Shown here: positions 42,101 through 53,100 of the stretch, in pieces
Layout of the letters: each line of letters opens with the position of its first letter
Numbering within the stretch: the stretch's first letter is position 1
DNA from: Pocillopora verrucosa
Taxonomy: Eukaryota; Cnidaria; Anthozoa; Scleractinia; Pocilloporidae
Assembly (NCBI RefSeq): GCF_036669915.1
Contig: NC_089319.1
Coordinates: 5,320,826-5,384,825, forward strand
DNA length: 64,000 nt
Direction of reading: 5' to 3'
The notes under the pieces: generated by a model
Told to the model about the DNA's origin: nothing
The model's input: only the letters and a program-made list of their open reading frames with translations
The model's database searches: none
Made by a program: the position numbers and the translations under genes

Positions 42101-43677
42101 CTGAGTCATCACTTCACTAAGTCTTCTGTAAAATTAAAATTAATGTATGAGAATCTATACATACCCAGTACTATAAATATAAGGTAAATGAAAATACATC
42201 ATGGATATACGCAAATTTGTTTGTTCAGAATTGTCCACAAAATCAAACATATTCTACTCTCATGTTACGCACATACATTCTTACATTTTCATAACCCTTT
42301 GACCCCTGAGAGTAACTGGCATCTAATTTCTCCTTAAAATATCACCCCTTAATCACATATTAAGGACACAAGAATAAAAGAAATGATCACCAACTAAAGA
42401 AACTCTGCGTAATAAGAAGCGTAAACAGAGATCACTTTTAATTACCTTTTGACATTTTCAAGCTGACTCTCAGTATCTCCCAGTTTATTTTGCATAACAG
42501 CTAGCTCAGTTCCCTGTCTGAAACAAACCAAAAATGAAACATCTCTATAACTAAATATTTTATTTCCTTACTTTCACAGAGGTGAGGGGCAAGGGGGTAC
42601 ATCTTGAGATTAAATCCATTAAATATTCATCCTGATGCAACTTATTGATCTGAATGTGTCAAATGATACAGCTTAAACTGGGAAATATTCTACAAGAGGT
42701 AATCCCCAATATTAAACTGCATATGTAATACAACAAAAGTTTTTGTTTGAAATTAGAGTTGAGAAGGTGGAACTTTTTGCCGTTGTTACAGAAGAAGAGA
42801 AAAACTGGCCTGTTGACAATGAACTCTTAAAACTTATGATGGCGAAAACAATAAATTACCTTGGGGACTAAAGCTTTGTTTTAGAGTGGTGTGGTCTGAT
42901 GTGGGAATCTTTCCAATTCACTCACTAAACAATTACCTGAAAAGTGAATTCTTCAAATCCATTTCTTTTTTACTAGAATCCTCCCGCAACTGAAAAATAA
43001 TTAACACGTTGTATTACACTTGATAAGTCTCAATACTCAGCCGACAGTAATAAATCCTGCTTTGCGTTCTTTTGAAGTGAAACAAACCACTTAAACGCAA
43101 AAAAGTAGAAATAAAGCTAAGAAGATCCGATAAAGGTATGTACCTCGTCTTTTTCTGCACACAGTTTTAGTTTTTCCCTCTGCAAGTTTTGAATCGTTTG
43201 CTCGGATTTGTTGCGGTAAGTCTCGTACTCTTTTTTCAGGTCTTTCAACTGATCTTTGGCGTTTTTTTCTTGCTCTGCGATATACTGAATGTTTTTTTGT
43301 AGGTCTTCGTATTTCTCTTCCATTCTCCTCCGTTCAAGCCTGTCATTTCCACTATCCTTTTCAAACTCGATTCTTGCACGTTTTCTTTCTGATTCCAGGA
43401 CATTCATTTGACTCTCTAGGTGCGCGATTTTGCTTCGGCTCTTGATGAGCTCCACATCTTTTTCACGCTCGTTAGAAAAAAGGCTTCCCTGGCTCCTCGA
43501 TTTATTCAAAGTTTTCGCGAAGCTTTTGGAAGATGGTCTCTGACTTTGCTCATGTCCATCGCTGGATGGATCATCATAAGTCAGCCGGCTCCTTGGGTCA
43601 CTCGTTAGAAATTGATCGAATTCACCCATGATTCTCACAACAGCAGTGCTGTCCTCTGGAGTTCTAAGGAAATTCAT
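33145..43677 (-). CDS. MAD1L1: MAD1, mitotic spindle assembly checkpoint protein
   Basis: MAD1 binds MAD2 at unattached kinetochores and delays anaphase. Nineteen exons share one frame: 43677-43144, 42989-42937, 42517-42446, 42125-42044, 41191-41061, 40333-40219, 39509-39448, 39059-38973, 38726-38648, 37459-37394, 37270-37181, 36716-36669, 36153-36097, 35691-35615, 35069-34979, 34473-34248, 33947-33895, 33717-33580 and 33309-33145. They give 741 residues (human 718). Most of the protein is heptad coiled coil. The MAD2-binding motif KTKIVHLSMNPSSVAKQ lies at about 555-571. The BUB1-binding RLK motif lies at 638-640 in KNQRLKEVF. The C-terminal domain contains QEFREACYALTGYKID and ends in IPAFLSNITLELFNRQ. 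All key motifs are intact. The ATG at 43677 is 256 bases from the start of the opposite gene. Confidence 0.95.
34759..34887. mobile_element. MITE, 129 bp, in a MAD1 intron
   Basis: The terminal inverted repeats read ggaatcaatgacagtagctg then acctacctctcccctaac, and the complement of this at the right end. The core ttatcagttgactaatgttgg is shared with the element at about 60310-61015, which defines a family. It has no coding capacity. Confidence 0.72.
35921..35947. promoter_or_regulatory. Two AP-1-type sites in a 20-base tandem repeat
   Basis: TGAGTCA occurs at 35921-35927 and 35941-35947 inside two copies of gtgggaagggtgagtcac-like sequence in a MAD1 intron. It may be an enhancer or simply a short tandem duplication. 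Confidence 0.3.
36796..37040. repeat. C/G-rich dispersed repeat, copy 3
   Basis: G-runs alternate with text resembling the copies at about 1698 and 58258, ending in agggcaatagataatgacc. It lies in a MAD1 intron. Confidence 0.5.
37630..37838. repeat. Inverted-repeat element, family CCTTTAACTCCCA, copy 1
   Basis: It starts aacccttaaactccca and ends with its exact complement, tgggagtttaagggtt. Two other copies of about 200 bases lie at 41731-41938 and 46159-46359 and share the interior phrase ggtcatgagaatattca or a decayed form. Confidence 0.75.
38312..38343. repeat. Perfect 13-bp hairpin in a MAD1 intron
   Basis: gtcagacagaact and agttctgtctgac flank a 6-base loop, with the flanks also partly complementary. 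It sits next to the three-arm repeat at 38373-38611 and may mark the end of the same element. Confidence 0.6.
38373..38611. repeat. Three-arm alternating inverted repeat
   Basis: One unit of about 72 bases occurs three times with alternating orientation: 38373-38446 (+), 38461-38532 (-) and 38538-38611 (+). Each arm contains a gttttttccc-type end, tttaccctgac or a variant, and a gattgaatcac-like end. It lies in the MAD1 intron between exons 9 and 10. Confidence 0.75.
41731..41938. repeat. Inverted-repeat element, family CCTTTAACTCCCA, copy 2
   Basis: It begins aaccctttaactccca and ends in a decayed complement (gagatttaaaggtt). It lies in a MAD1 intron. Confidence 0.65.
42292..42412. repeat. 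Dispersed repeat, family CCCTTTGACCCNTNAGAGT
   Basis: This copy starts aaccctttgacccctgagag and continues with ctaatttctcctta and aatgatcaccaactaaag. Related copies lie at about 16710-16910, 19224-19353, 20560-20704, 39743-39893, 61248-61454 and 62088-62406. Longer copies end in a partial complement of the start, so this is probably a non-autonomous inverted-repeat element. Confidence 0.65.
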
Positions 43678-43933
43678 TTTTTCAATGCTATTTCTTCACC
43701 TCTCCAAAAATTTACTCTCACGTAAAGCAACCGACAGCCGCCATTTTGAAGAATTATCGGGCTCGAAAAGAATATCGGGATTTTGAAAGTATTCAGCCAA
43801 TCAGACGTCAAAGTTCATAAGTCTGGGTGAGTCTGGGAATGACATCGCAGACGAGTGAAATAAATGTCCTAATTTCTTCCTAGCATGGCTGAGGAAATCT
43901 ACCGATAAATATAGAGTTAAAATTGCCTCGAAA
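43678..43933. promoter_or_regulatory. Bidirectional promoter of MAD1 and the AROS-like gene
   Basis: Only 256 bases separate two start codons pointing away from each other. The region holds gccgccattttga at 43737-43749, which on the minus strand is the YY1 word AAAATGGCGGC; near a start site this word is typical of TATA-less promoters. A CCAAT box lies at 43797-43801 and a CRE-like GACGTCA at 43804-43810. No TATA box is seen. The arrangement suggests shared control of the two genes. Confidence 0.6.
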
Positions 43934-46724
43934 ATGTCTTCCAAATTGGTTCGTAAAGGCCTTGATCTTGTGATCGGGGAAGGAGTATCAAGATCTCAAA
44001 AACAGAAGTTAAAACAGAAGCAGAAACAACTCGCTAAGAAGCAGAAAAGAACTTCGAGAGGAAACAAACAGAAACAATCACGCGCACGTGAAGTAAGAGG
44101 CTTGCAGTTATCATCAGGTACTGAAGTAATACAGCTTTGGATCTCGTTTTTAAAATGAAGTATTAAAATTGTTCTCTCGTTGTTTCCTTTCATGAAGATC
44201 CTTTAGATACGCAGTGTTTATGTAAGGGCAGAATGTATTACAAAGTTGTGTGACAAATCACAAGCTTTTGCAAAAGAGAGAAGTTTCATTAGGCACTATA
44301 CAGTTTCCTTATTATTTTCTTAGCCCTTTTAGCTCTAAAAATAAATTAGACTACATTGTTTTACAAGTTTTGGTGATACTATTGTTCATGCTTTTCTCAA
44401 ATTTTCATGACCAAACATCCATGGTCTTTTCTTAGAGGCCATGTGATGTTACCCAACAGTAGCACTACTACAACCCTTGGAAACTTCCTTAATTCAGCTT
44501 TTATGCGATGGTAACTATAAACCGATTTGATTTTGCTGAGCACCATACTTTTATATTTTAAGTTGGAGTCCACATATTACCACTTGCCCTGTGATAAACT
44601 TGTAGAAATATCAGTTGCACAGGGTCGGAGACACCTGAATGTTGCAACAGCTGAAGATGGCTCTGAGAGAGTGGAGTGGGAGGAACTTGACACCACCTCA
44701 GTTTGGACAGAGGCTTAGGTCAAATCTTATTGAGAACCTCACAATATGTCACCAACCCCAACAGAGAATTTGAAAGCAATCTTCACAGTAATGAACACCA
44801 CTTAAGCAGAAGTGAAAGCAAAGTTGTCAGAGCACTGCACCAGTATTGCAGAGGTCATGGGTTCAAATGCCATTCAGGCCTGAATTTTTTCAGACAATGT
44901 TTTCACTACTGCGTAAGTTGTGTCCATTACCGCAAAGATCCCTTTCAAATCCATTTTTAAACCACAGTTCACATATATGATTTCCATATATTTCCAGTCG
45001 TTTATTCCCAATGTTGTCTGGTACATTCAAAGTTTCATCCCAATTCTTCTATAGACACTTTTGTTTCAATCAAGTTCTTTAAGGGTTCTGATTTGATTTG
45101 TAAATACTATAATTATTTACAGGCCAGAAAAGAAAGACACAAGAAGTTGATTTTACAGAGGAGAACTTAGAGTACTTCAAGAATGCCACATGGAAGATCA
45201 AGAAGGACACTTATGACAAAGTATTGTCACAAATGATTACTTTCCATTACTGTATTGAAAGCTTTATCTTCTAAAACTTGTGTAGACAAATGTACCTCAG
45301 GCAAAGGAAATCTTTTTAAAAATAACAGCCAAAGACATACATGGTTAGTCACTAGCTGACATGTCACTAGTTTGGGCGAATTTAGCAGTTGGCAAAATGC
45401 AATAGATGTAGGTACACTGGGTGATCTTCCTCTCTGAATATAGCAAATTTGCTTTCAAATTCCTAATCCTTTCCAAATCAACTGTTCATGCTCTAATGAG
45501 CTTTCAGGAAGTTTATTGGAGGAATTACTTTACCTGCTTTTAATAATCCTTAGGAGATTTAAGATATATACTTCTCTGCACCATTGAATCATTTCTGAGT
45601 ATTAAATAAGACAGTTTGAAAGAAATTAAACATCAAGAATAGGATAAGGCATTTTGTTGTCTTTTGGCTATTGACAATTGCAAATTCTTTTGAATGTTTA
45701 TTACGTATAGACAGAGCCAGTTACTTGAAGTAATACCACTTACTAAACCATCTCTAATCTGATGATTTGGTTTTACCAACTGAGTTGATAATGGAAAGTG
45801 GTCACCATAGCAAGTTGCTAAAGCTAGCAGTTTGAGTGTTAGCCCTTCAACAGCATAAATGGGGAAGGGCTAACCTTGTAACAAAGGGCTGATGGTCAAA
45901 ATGTCAGCTTTGAAAACTCTTTACAGTAGCCAATTTTCATTATCAACTCAGTTAATACAACCAAATTATCTTGTAAAATCTTTGCCAATGCAAAACTACA
46001 ATTTCTTTAGAAATTTACACCCTTAATTCATCTTTACCAATTGACCAAATATTTTATCTACCAAATTGATGAAAATTTTTTTAAGGAAACAATGCAATGC
46101 CTCAGTGTCAAGTTATTGTGATTATTCGTTTCTTTCAAACTGTTTTCTACATCTCCTTAACCCTTTAACTCCCAGAAGTGATCAGCATGAAACTTCTCAG
46201 TATAATATCCATACACAATTTGGCAAAAAGGTCATGAGAATATTCAAATTTATCAAGTAGAAGTTGTGACCTTGATCTAACACCAAATTCTTGTAACCAA
46301 TTTACAAGAAAGCACCTAGAGGGGAGAATTAACTATCAGATCTTGGGAGTTAAAGATTAATCAAGATTTTAAATTATAAAAGAAAGTTAAATATTACTCT
46401 TACTATACAAAACTGATTTTCCCTCAGTTTATAAATTTAAAAATAGGGCAATGATGCTAAAACTAAATTTTTTTCAAAAATTTGTAGCTGATTTTGCCCT
46501 TTAAATAAATTTAAAACATTATGTACAACAATATTCTGTTTTAAAAATCATTCTTGAATTTTTGTCAGTTCAATTCTGTAAATTGTATGTTATTTAAATG
46601 TTTATATTTTGTTTCTGTCTTCAAGATTTTAGAAAGGCAAAGTAAATTCCAAAGGAAAAAAACCAAAGATGAAAAAGTTGATGACTCAGATGCTGAAGAA
46701 CCAGGAGGTCTGTTTGATGACTAA
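43934..46724 (+). CDS. Small basic protein, probably RPS19BP1/AROS-like
   Basis: Three exons, 43934-44117, 45123-45220 and 46626-46724, join in frame to 126 residues. The start MSSKLVRKGLDLVIGEG resembles the start of vertebrate RPS19BP1 (AROS, a nucleolar regulator of SIRT1 that binds ribosomal protein S19). The next 40 residues are Lys/Gln-rich, as expected for a nucleolar protein. The block DFTEENLEYFK resembles the conserved FTEEDFQKF end of AROS. Here about 45 further residues follow, ending in an acidic EEPGGLFDD. The middle part of AROS is shorter or missing, so an unseen exon in the 1-kb first intron or a different family is possible. A short upstream frame of seven codons (43885-43908) precedes the start. 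Confidence 0.5.
44840..44960 (+). repeat. Decayed tRNA-derived SINE-like copy
   Basis: The right half of the tRNA-like unit found at 60788-60860 is recognisable here. It contains agagcactgcaccagtattg, a B-box-like ggttcaaatgc, and then gcctgaattttttcag. The left half with the A box is not clear. It lies in the first intron of the AROS-like gene. Confidence 0.6.
45767..45985. repeat. Inverted-repeat element, family ACTGAGTTGATAA
   Basis: The left end ggttttaccaactgagttg pairs with the right end caactcagttaatacaacc. The interior has gtgttagcccttcaacag and its approximate complement. Related copies lie at about 21790-21955, 29998-30165 and 40370-40470 (partial). No coding capacity is seen. Confidence 0.68.
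46159..46359. repeat. Inverted-repeat element, family CCTTTAACTCCCA, copy 3
   Basis: It begins aaccctttaactcccag and ends with cttgggagttaaagatt, close to a perfect complement. It lies in the second intron of the AROS-like gene. Confidence 0.7.
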
Positions 46725-47181
46725 ATGAAGAAAAATGTACCATTTAAACAAATCGATTCTACAGCCACTAAGGGGCAGAAGACAAACTTATCTGTACTTT
46801 GTGGTCATCAAGGATCTTGACATCTCGACGTGTCAGAAAGTGAACAATTTCGCGCAAGCAGGTTTTGATGGTCAGAAAGCATCGGTTGTATGGGAAGGTG
46901 AACTTTTCGACGCTCAAGCTAATTTTTGATTCGATAAGACGTTTCGGGAACCCTTCGCATCAACTTTGGGAGTTTTAACAGAGGATTGCCTAACAAGGAT
47001 CTTGTTTGCTTGAATGCAATTCTAGCAAAAGCTCTTCTTGCATGAAGAAGCAGTTTTTTCGTGGCCTTTGACTTGTACATTCCTCTTTGCTGCCTAACTA
47101 CCTGTGGGGTACTTTCAAGGAGTCACAGGTTCTTGATTTTTCCGTTTGGAAAACGCTTTACCGATCGATTTCTCTCCAGCA
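46725..47181. other. Convergent 3' ends of two genes
   Basis: The 457 bases between the stop of the AROS-like gene (+) and the stop of the AMT-ankyrin gene (-) hold both 3' untranslated regions. No perfect AATAAA was identified for either with confidence. Confidence 0.4.
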
Positions 47182-50100
47182 TCAAACATAATCTGGCTGT
47201 CCCCCTGTCATCTCTCGCGCTTGTGCAGTAAGACCAGAAATTGCGTGTGTATTTACATTTAGTATTGGTAACTGCGAGATGTCATTTCCTTCTAACGGTG
47301 CCCGTACGTTTGCCGGGTTGATTAGTTCCCGAGACGTGTGAATACTGTTAACACTATGCTCGCAATACTGCTGGAGTTCCAGGGAGTTTTCTGTTGAGGA
47401 CCTAGACGGGCGCTTTGAGTAACTGTATTGTGGCCGATCAGTTTTAGATTTCCTTCCTCGCCTTCTTGCTTCAGGGCTGTAGCATGTTATTGTGGTAACC
47501 TGGTCGGTGAGAATAATTTCTTCAGTGAGCTGCGAAGAAAGGAATGAAAACCAATTTTAAAAAAATCGTCGGAGAGCTGTCAGGCACAATGATAATGATA
47601 ACGCATGGCCACTATTGAGATAAATAAAACACTATGATTAACTCTGCGTTGCTAATTTTTAGTTTGATTTATTCTAAAGTCTTGCAATAAAATGCTTTTG
47701 GAAGTGCGACCTCTTTCCATCATTTGATAGTCAGGACTGACATACCTCCCTAACATGACCAACTCTGGATTGGTTTAGTTTTGCATCTGATTGGTTGGGA
47801 GAGTGACACGAGTCTTGTAGACCAATCACCTACAGAGGTACAGCAAAACCATTATAATCCCACCTGATTGAGCGCTTTTCGACTTAAAAGTGTCGTAAAA
47901 ATCTCAACAGCCAATCAGAAGAAAGGAAAACACCTTTAGGAGCTAATGAGAACACAAACGAAAAATAACTAAATTGCCCAGAGCGCGGGAAAACGCGGGT
48001 GACCACGTCGTGACTAGTTTTAGTTTTTCATCTGATTGGTTGAGAGAGAAGTGCGAGTTTTAAGGACCAATCACAGAGCGATGTAAAGCACAATCAGTAA
48101 TCGTTGCTCTATTCGATACTCAACCGAAAATTGGTCTACCCTGATTTTACAGTGTTCACTATCTTTCCAGTGACGTTCAAACCGAACACAATTTAACCAC
48201 GCCCAACCCTATGAGGACAAGGTGGTACCACTCTCAGTATCTTGAGGTTTTCGTACCTTAAGTTGTTTCCGAAGTTCCTTTTCAACCGCTTTATGGCCAT
48301 TAGCTGTTGCTATCTGTGTGAAACAGATGAAAAAACGAAAATGAAATGATATTTGTGGCGAGGAGTTTAATTGAAATTTATTTAAGGAACCATACCACCA
48401 TGGCCAAGGTGCCTTACCTGCAACGGAATCTGCCCATAACGATTGACGAGTGTTGCATCTGAAAGTAAAACAGGTATAAAATAGTATGGCTACGGTAGGA
48501 TTTGTGCATCTTACAGAAAAACAAGTCTCAATTCGTCAAGTTCATTTCAGCCAGAATTTTCGCCACCCCTTTGTCTTTTAGTCCTTTTTTCCCTTAATTA
48601 GTAACAACTAAATCGATCTCTTCGAAGACCGAAGTTTGTGTTCAGTACTCGGTGAAACTGATTTCCAACTATTCATAATGTAGCTCAACTCGACAACTGT
48701 TTGATCTGATACTTTATTCCGGGTGCTGGTCACTACGACCATGATCCGTTCACGCCTCCTCACGGTTGTGCACCGTGAAAGTCCGTCATGCGCAAGAAGT
48801 TTCAATCTTCACAACTCTCAACAATCTTTGTTCCGCCTCGATTCTCTCTTACCACAGGGAACCCAAACAGACGGTGTGACAGTTTGCCATTTTTGACATT
48901 TGACCGTTTGAATTTAGAGGGCTTTTTATTTTACTGTGCACAAAGATGAGCATCCGTCAAAAACCCTTCAAATGGCACAACGTAAACATTCCAAGCAAAA
49001 ATACGCTTATTTTATTGTTAAGTAAGAATATCCACCGCCTTTAAATGCCACGATGAGACGATTTGAGTTCGTTTCATTCCTTTCCTCTAAATTCTAGTTT
49101 ACAGTTACAACGTTCGTGTGCACCCCCTATTCTTGCTGAAAAATCGTTTATAACTGACCTGCACCTTCCTTCAGCAACAAATTAACGACATTGAGCCTGC
49201 CGCACATCGCTGCCATGTGGAGCGCGGTCTGTCCGTTAAAGTCAGACACGTTCACGTGACCGGCCCATCTTATTAAACGTTTCATGGTCCTTGTATCACC
49301 GGTGCTGGCAGCGCTTGTCATCAGAGAGGCCAACTTGCATTCACTTATGGTACCTCCACATGCCTTCAAGTATTGCACCACCCCATGATGGCCATTCACG
49401 ATGGCGTCTGCACGGATGCATAAATATAACGCTAATCAGTTCAAACAAGCAATGCAAACAGGAGACACAGTTTTCTTGTGACTATTGTCGAAGCGGGCAC
49501 ATCTGGCCAATCACACCACGGACCGTCGACACGTTAAAAGAATCAAAACTCAAAGCATAAACGCAAAAAAGTTGTTAAGCGTGGAAAATAAGTGGTACGT
49601 ACATTATACCGAGGTCACAACGCGCACTGGCGGGAGAATTTTTTGGGGAAACACTGCGGCCTGATTGTTTGCTCGCGAGAATTCTGCGATACTTTCGCAA
49701 TCAAATGGTCCAGGTTCAATGGAACTGATGTGGTCGAGTTATCAGGACATGTAGGACAGTTTACTCTCATCAGAGCTCTCTCCATCCATAACATTTTGGC
49801 AAAGTTATAGCATATTAGCAAAGTATTTGATGGTAAAGAATGAGAAAATAGCCTCGAAATACTTGGCTTCGTTTTCTGAGGGTCAAAGCAAGGGAGGTCC
49901 AGGCGCAGAGAAGAGGCCTCGAACCTAGGATGGCCAATCCAATCATTATCGAGCCGTCCTCTCCTTTTGGGTTTCATTTCTCTTAACTGACCGACTTTCT
50001 GTAGTAATATACATTACACGATTATTCAAAATTTTAATGATACTTTAAATAATTCACAAACACCAAGGTGAAGCTTCAACAACATTACAACAACATTACG

Positions 50101-53100
50101 ATCCTAATAATACGCGACTTTGCTAATACTGGCGTCTGAATGAACGCTGGGATTTGTCAATCAAGTACCAGGTCCCTTATGGGGGAAGTTGTTCGCACGG
50201 CCACGATCTTGGTTGTTGAAAGGGTTGGCCAATCCCAGCTCATTTGGACACCAGTACTAACAAAGCCGCGTATTTTCAAGCCACCCATAAGAATAATAAA
50301 TACTTTTCCACTGCACAAGCCACTTAGACTAGTGTCTATATCACGTAAAAAAAGAATATATCATCACACGACAGCGCGAAGAAAGGAAGTTCATTTTCCC
50401 TTTGTAATACCCAGCAAAATATTTCTCAATTCTTGTTGCGCTCGTTTGTAAAATGTTTCTCTCACCAATGGAAATGAACACTTATAACTTCGAGCTAACA
50501 TAATATTCTTTATAATGTTCATGGCATAAGACATTAATATGGATAAATTTATGTACATTTTCATTCAAATGCTTTTCCTTTAGTCCGCATGCGTGTCAAT
50601 CTCCCTTGCTTTGTTTGCTTTTCTTACATTCTCGTTTTGAGTTGCCTATGTGTAGCCTTACCCTCCCCCCCCCCCCAAGAGAGACGGAAGAGTGACGAAA
50701 TTACCTGAGGGAAAAGCATTTGAAAACTATGAGAAAAATGTTATTCCTCTAGCAAACTATTTTCATATGTTTTTTGGTTAGTTCTTAAAATTTGCCTACG
50801 CCTTTTGCATTCAATGCATGTCGTTGGTAGCCCAGACGGCAATTTGTGACTTGCTGAAGCAACTCGCAGAGCGCTTAAGTAAAAATAATTTTCACATAAT
50901 TTTAAGCGCAGAGAAAACCGTGCTTTTGAAATTCAGTAAGTACGTTCCCCTTTAATCGGTTCCGCTTCCATTCATTTGTGTTACACAGCTGCTCAAAACT
51001 TTGGAAAAATTGCTCGCAAAATTTTTATTAGGACTCCTCCGGGGGATCTATAAGACTTCAAAAAAAATTCCGACCTCGTCACGAAATTTAAATGCTTTGC
51101 AAAATATTTTTGTACAGATTTTAAAACGAGGTTTGTGCGTGCCGACATAGATATTATCAAGATAATAAACTTTTCGTGAAATAATCAGTTGGATAATAAG
51201 CCTCTTTGGTAAGATTTCTTACATGCAGTACCAATGAGTACGTGTTCTCATTGCTTTTGCTAAGGCCATTCGAGTACCCACGTAACGATGATACTTTCTC
51301 TTTTTCAAGAGTCTGAATCAAATTCTTCACCCCAACTTGAGCAAGTGCTAAGATCTAGGCAACAATGATTTATCTAAAATAAAAATGGGATTACGGAACG
51401 AAGCGGAATTCTTGTTAAGGACCCATCGAAAAAGAATCGCTGAATAAAAGCACTTGGTCCCACGGTGTTACCCAAACATTGACTGGCCTCAACAAAACAT
51501 TTTTTAATCAGAGGGTATACTACTGTTCACCTCATGTCTATTCCTTGCTTTAGCGAAATTCGCACTGCCGATTCTAAAAGCAAGTTTCATCAGTATTATC
51601 TTGCTCTGTATTGTAGTTTCCCGACTGTTCAGATCCCTCAGGTAATGTCGTCACTCCTTCGTGCTCTGTATTGTAGTTTCCCGACTGTTCAGATCCCTCG
51701 GGTAATTTCGTCACTCCTTCGTGAGAACCATGCTTCCCTTCAAAAATTTCCAAAAGAACATCTTCATCCTGGAAAGTGTTGCAGCTACCAGGAAGGGAAC
51801 ATTTAAAATGGTTGATTTCCTCTTTGGTCTCTTCTTGTGGCTGTAGAGTATTGACACAGATGACGAAGTTTCCTTCACTGGAAAGCGAAGAGGACGACAA
51901 AGATCCACGAGGTCCCAGACAACCATCATCGCTGACTATGACCAAAGCACAAGATCTTTTCTCCAGGATCTCTCCTATTCCATCTTCCAGTTCCTCCATG
52001 ATTGGATCGTTTCGATTTTCACTGTCGATACTTTGCTGGTCAAGACATTCTTGTGTGGGATTTGGTGACTGCCTATGTTCTTGAGTTATCTTGATCGACT
52101 TTCCACGATCGTCATTTTTATCGTAGAGAGAGTGTCGGTCGTCATTTACGGAACACTTTGATTGCGCATATTTGTCTGTACTTCCCTCCAACAGTCTTCG
52201 ACTGAAAGACTTAAGTGGGTGAATATCGACATAGGTGATGATATTTTCTGCGCCAGTGGACGAACCTGACGAAGATGTAACTTGCAGTGCTTCACGAGGT
52301 CCCTGGCACCTCGTTTCATCAGCCATAGTCGAGCCACAGGATCCTGACTTAACCTGGGGGTCCTCTTCTCGTTTTGCTTCTTCCTCCTCTTGAAGATCAT
52401 CCATATTTTCATGACCCATGCGTCGCCTGCTGTGACGACTCTGCTTGGGAGTGGGTGGCTCCCTCTGGTCTTCCCTATATCTCTTCACCATCTTCACCAC
52501 CTCGCCTCTGAATTGGCGGTTGAGTACGAAGCAATACAGGAGTGGATTCAAAAGAGAATTCAGCTGAGTCAGCAATTCCGTCCAACGGAAAACCGTGCTT
52601 GTTCGTAAGAAGGGCACTTTCCTGCCTCCAATAATGACGACGGTGGATGGAAGGTAAGAGAAAAGCAAAACAAGAGTTAATGTTGCTGCAGTTATGGCTA
52701 TGCGCTTTTCCATCTTTAGTTTAGCCCGTACCGCATCTCCACGGATGTCAGTTAGTTTTCGTTGGCGCATACCAACGTAAACCATTAAGTAGAAATAGCC
52801 GATCAGAACTATGGCGAACATGATGGGAATGGAAACGATCATGTCCACGAATTGCACGTACTTGTAGTTCACACCAGACGCGATTAATACACGCACCAGT
52901 ACGGTTTTCAGAAGGCAGAGCACCCAAGAAATTGCCAAACACCAGGTGACGCGCTTGGTGGTGACGATCACTTTATAATCCTTCCATTTTCTTATCGCCA
53001 CATACCTTTCCCATGCAATCACAGTCAAATGGTACAAAGAACAACAAGCAGAAATGTACAGCACCATTTGATTTGCAAGCGCTATACGGCAAAGAAACAA

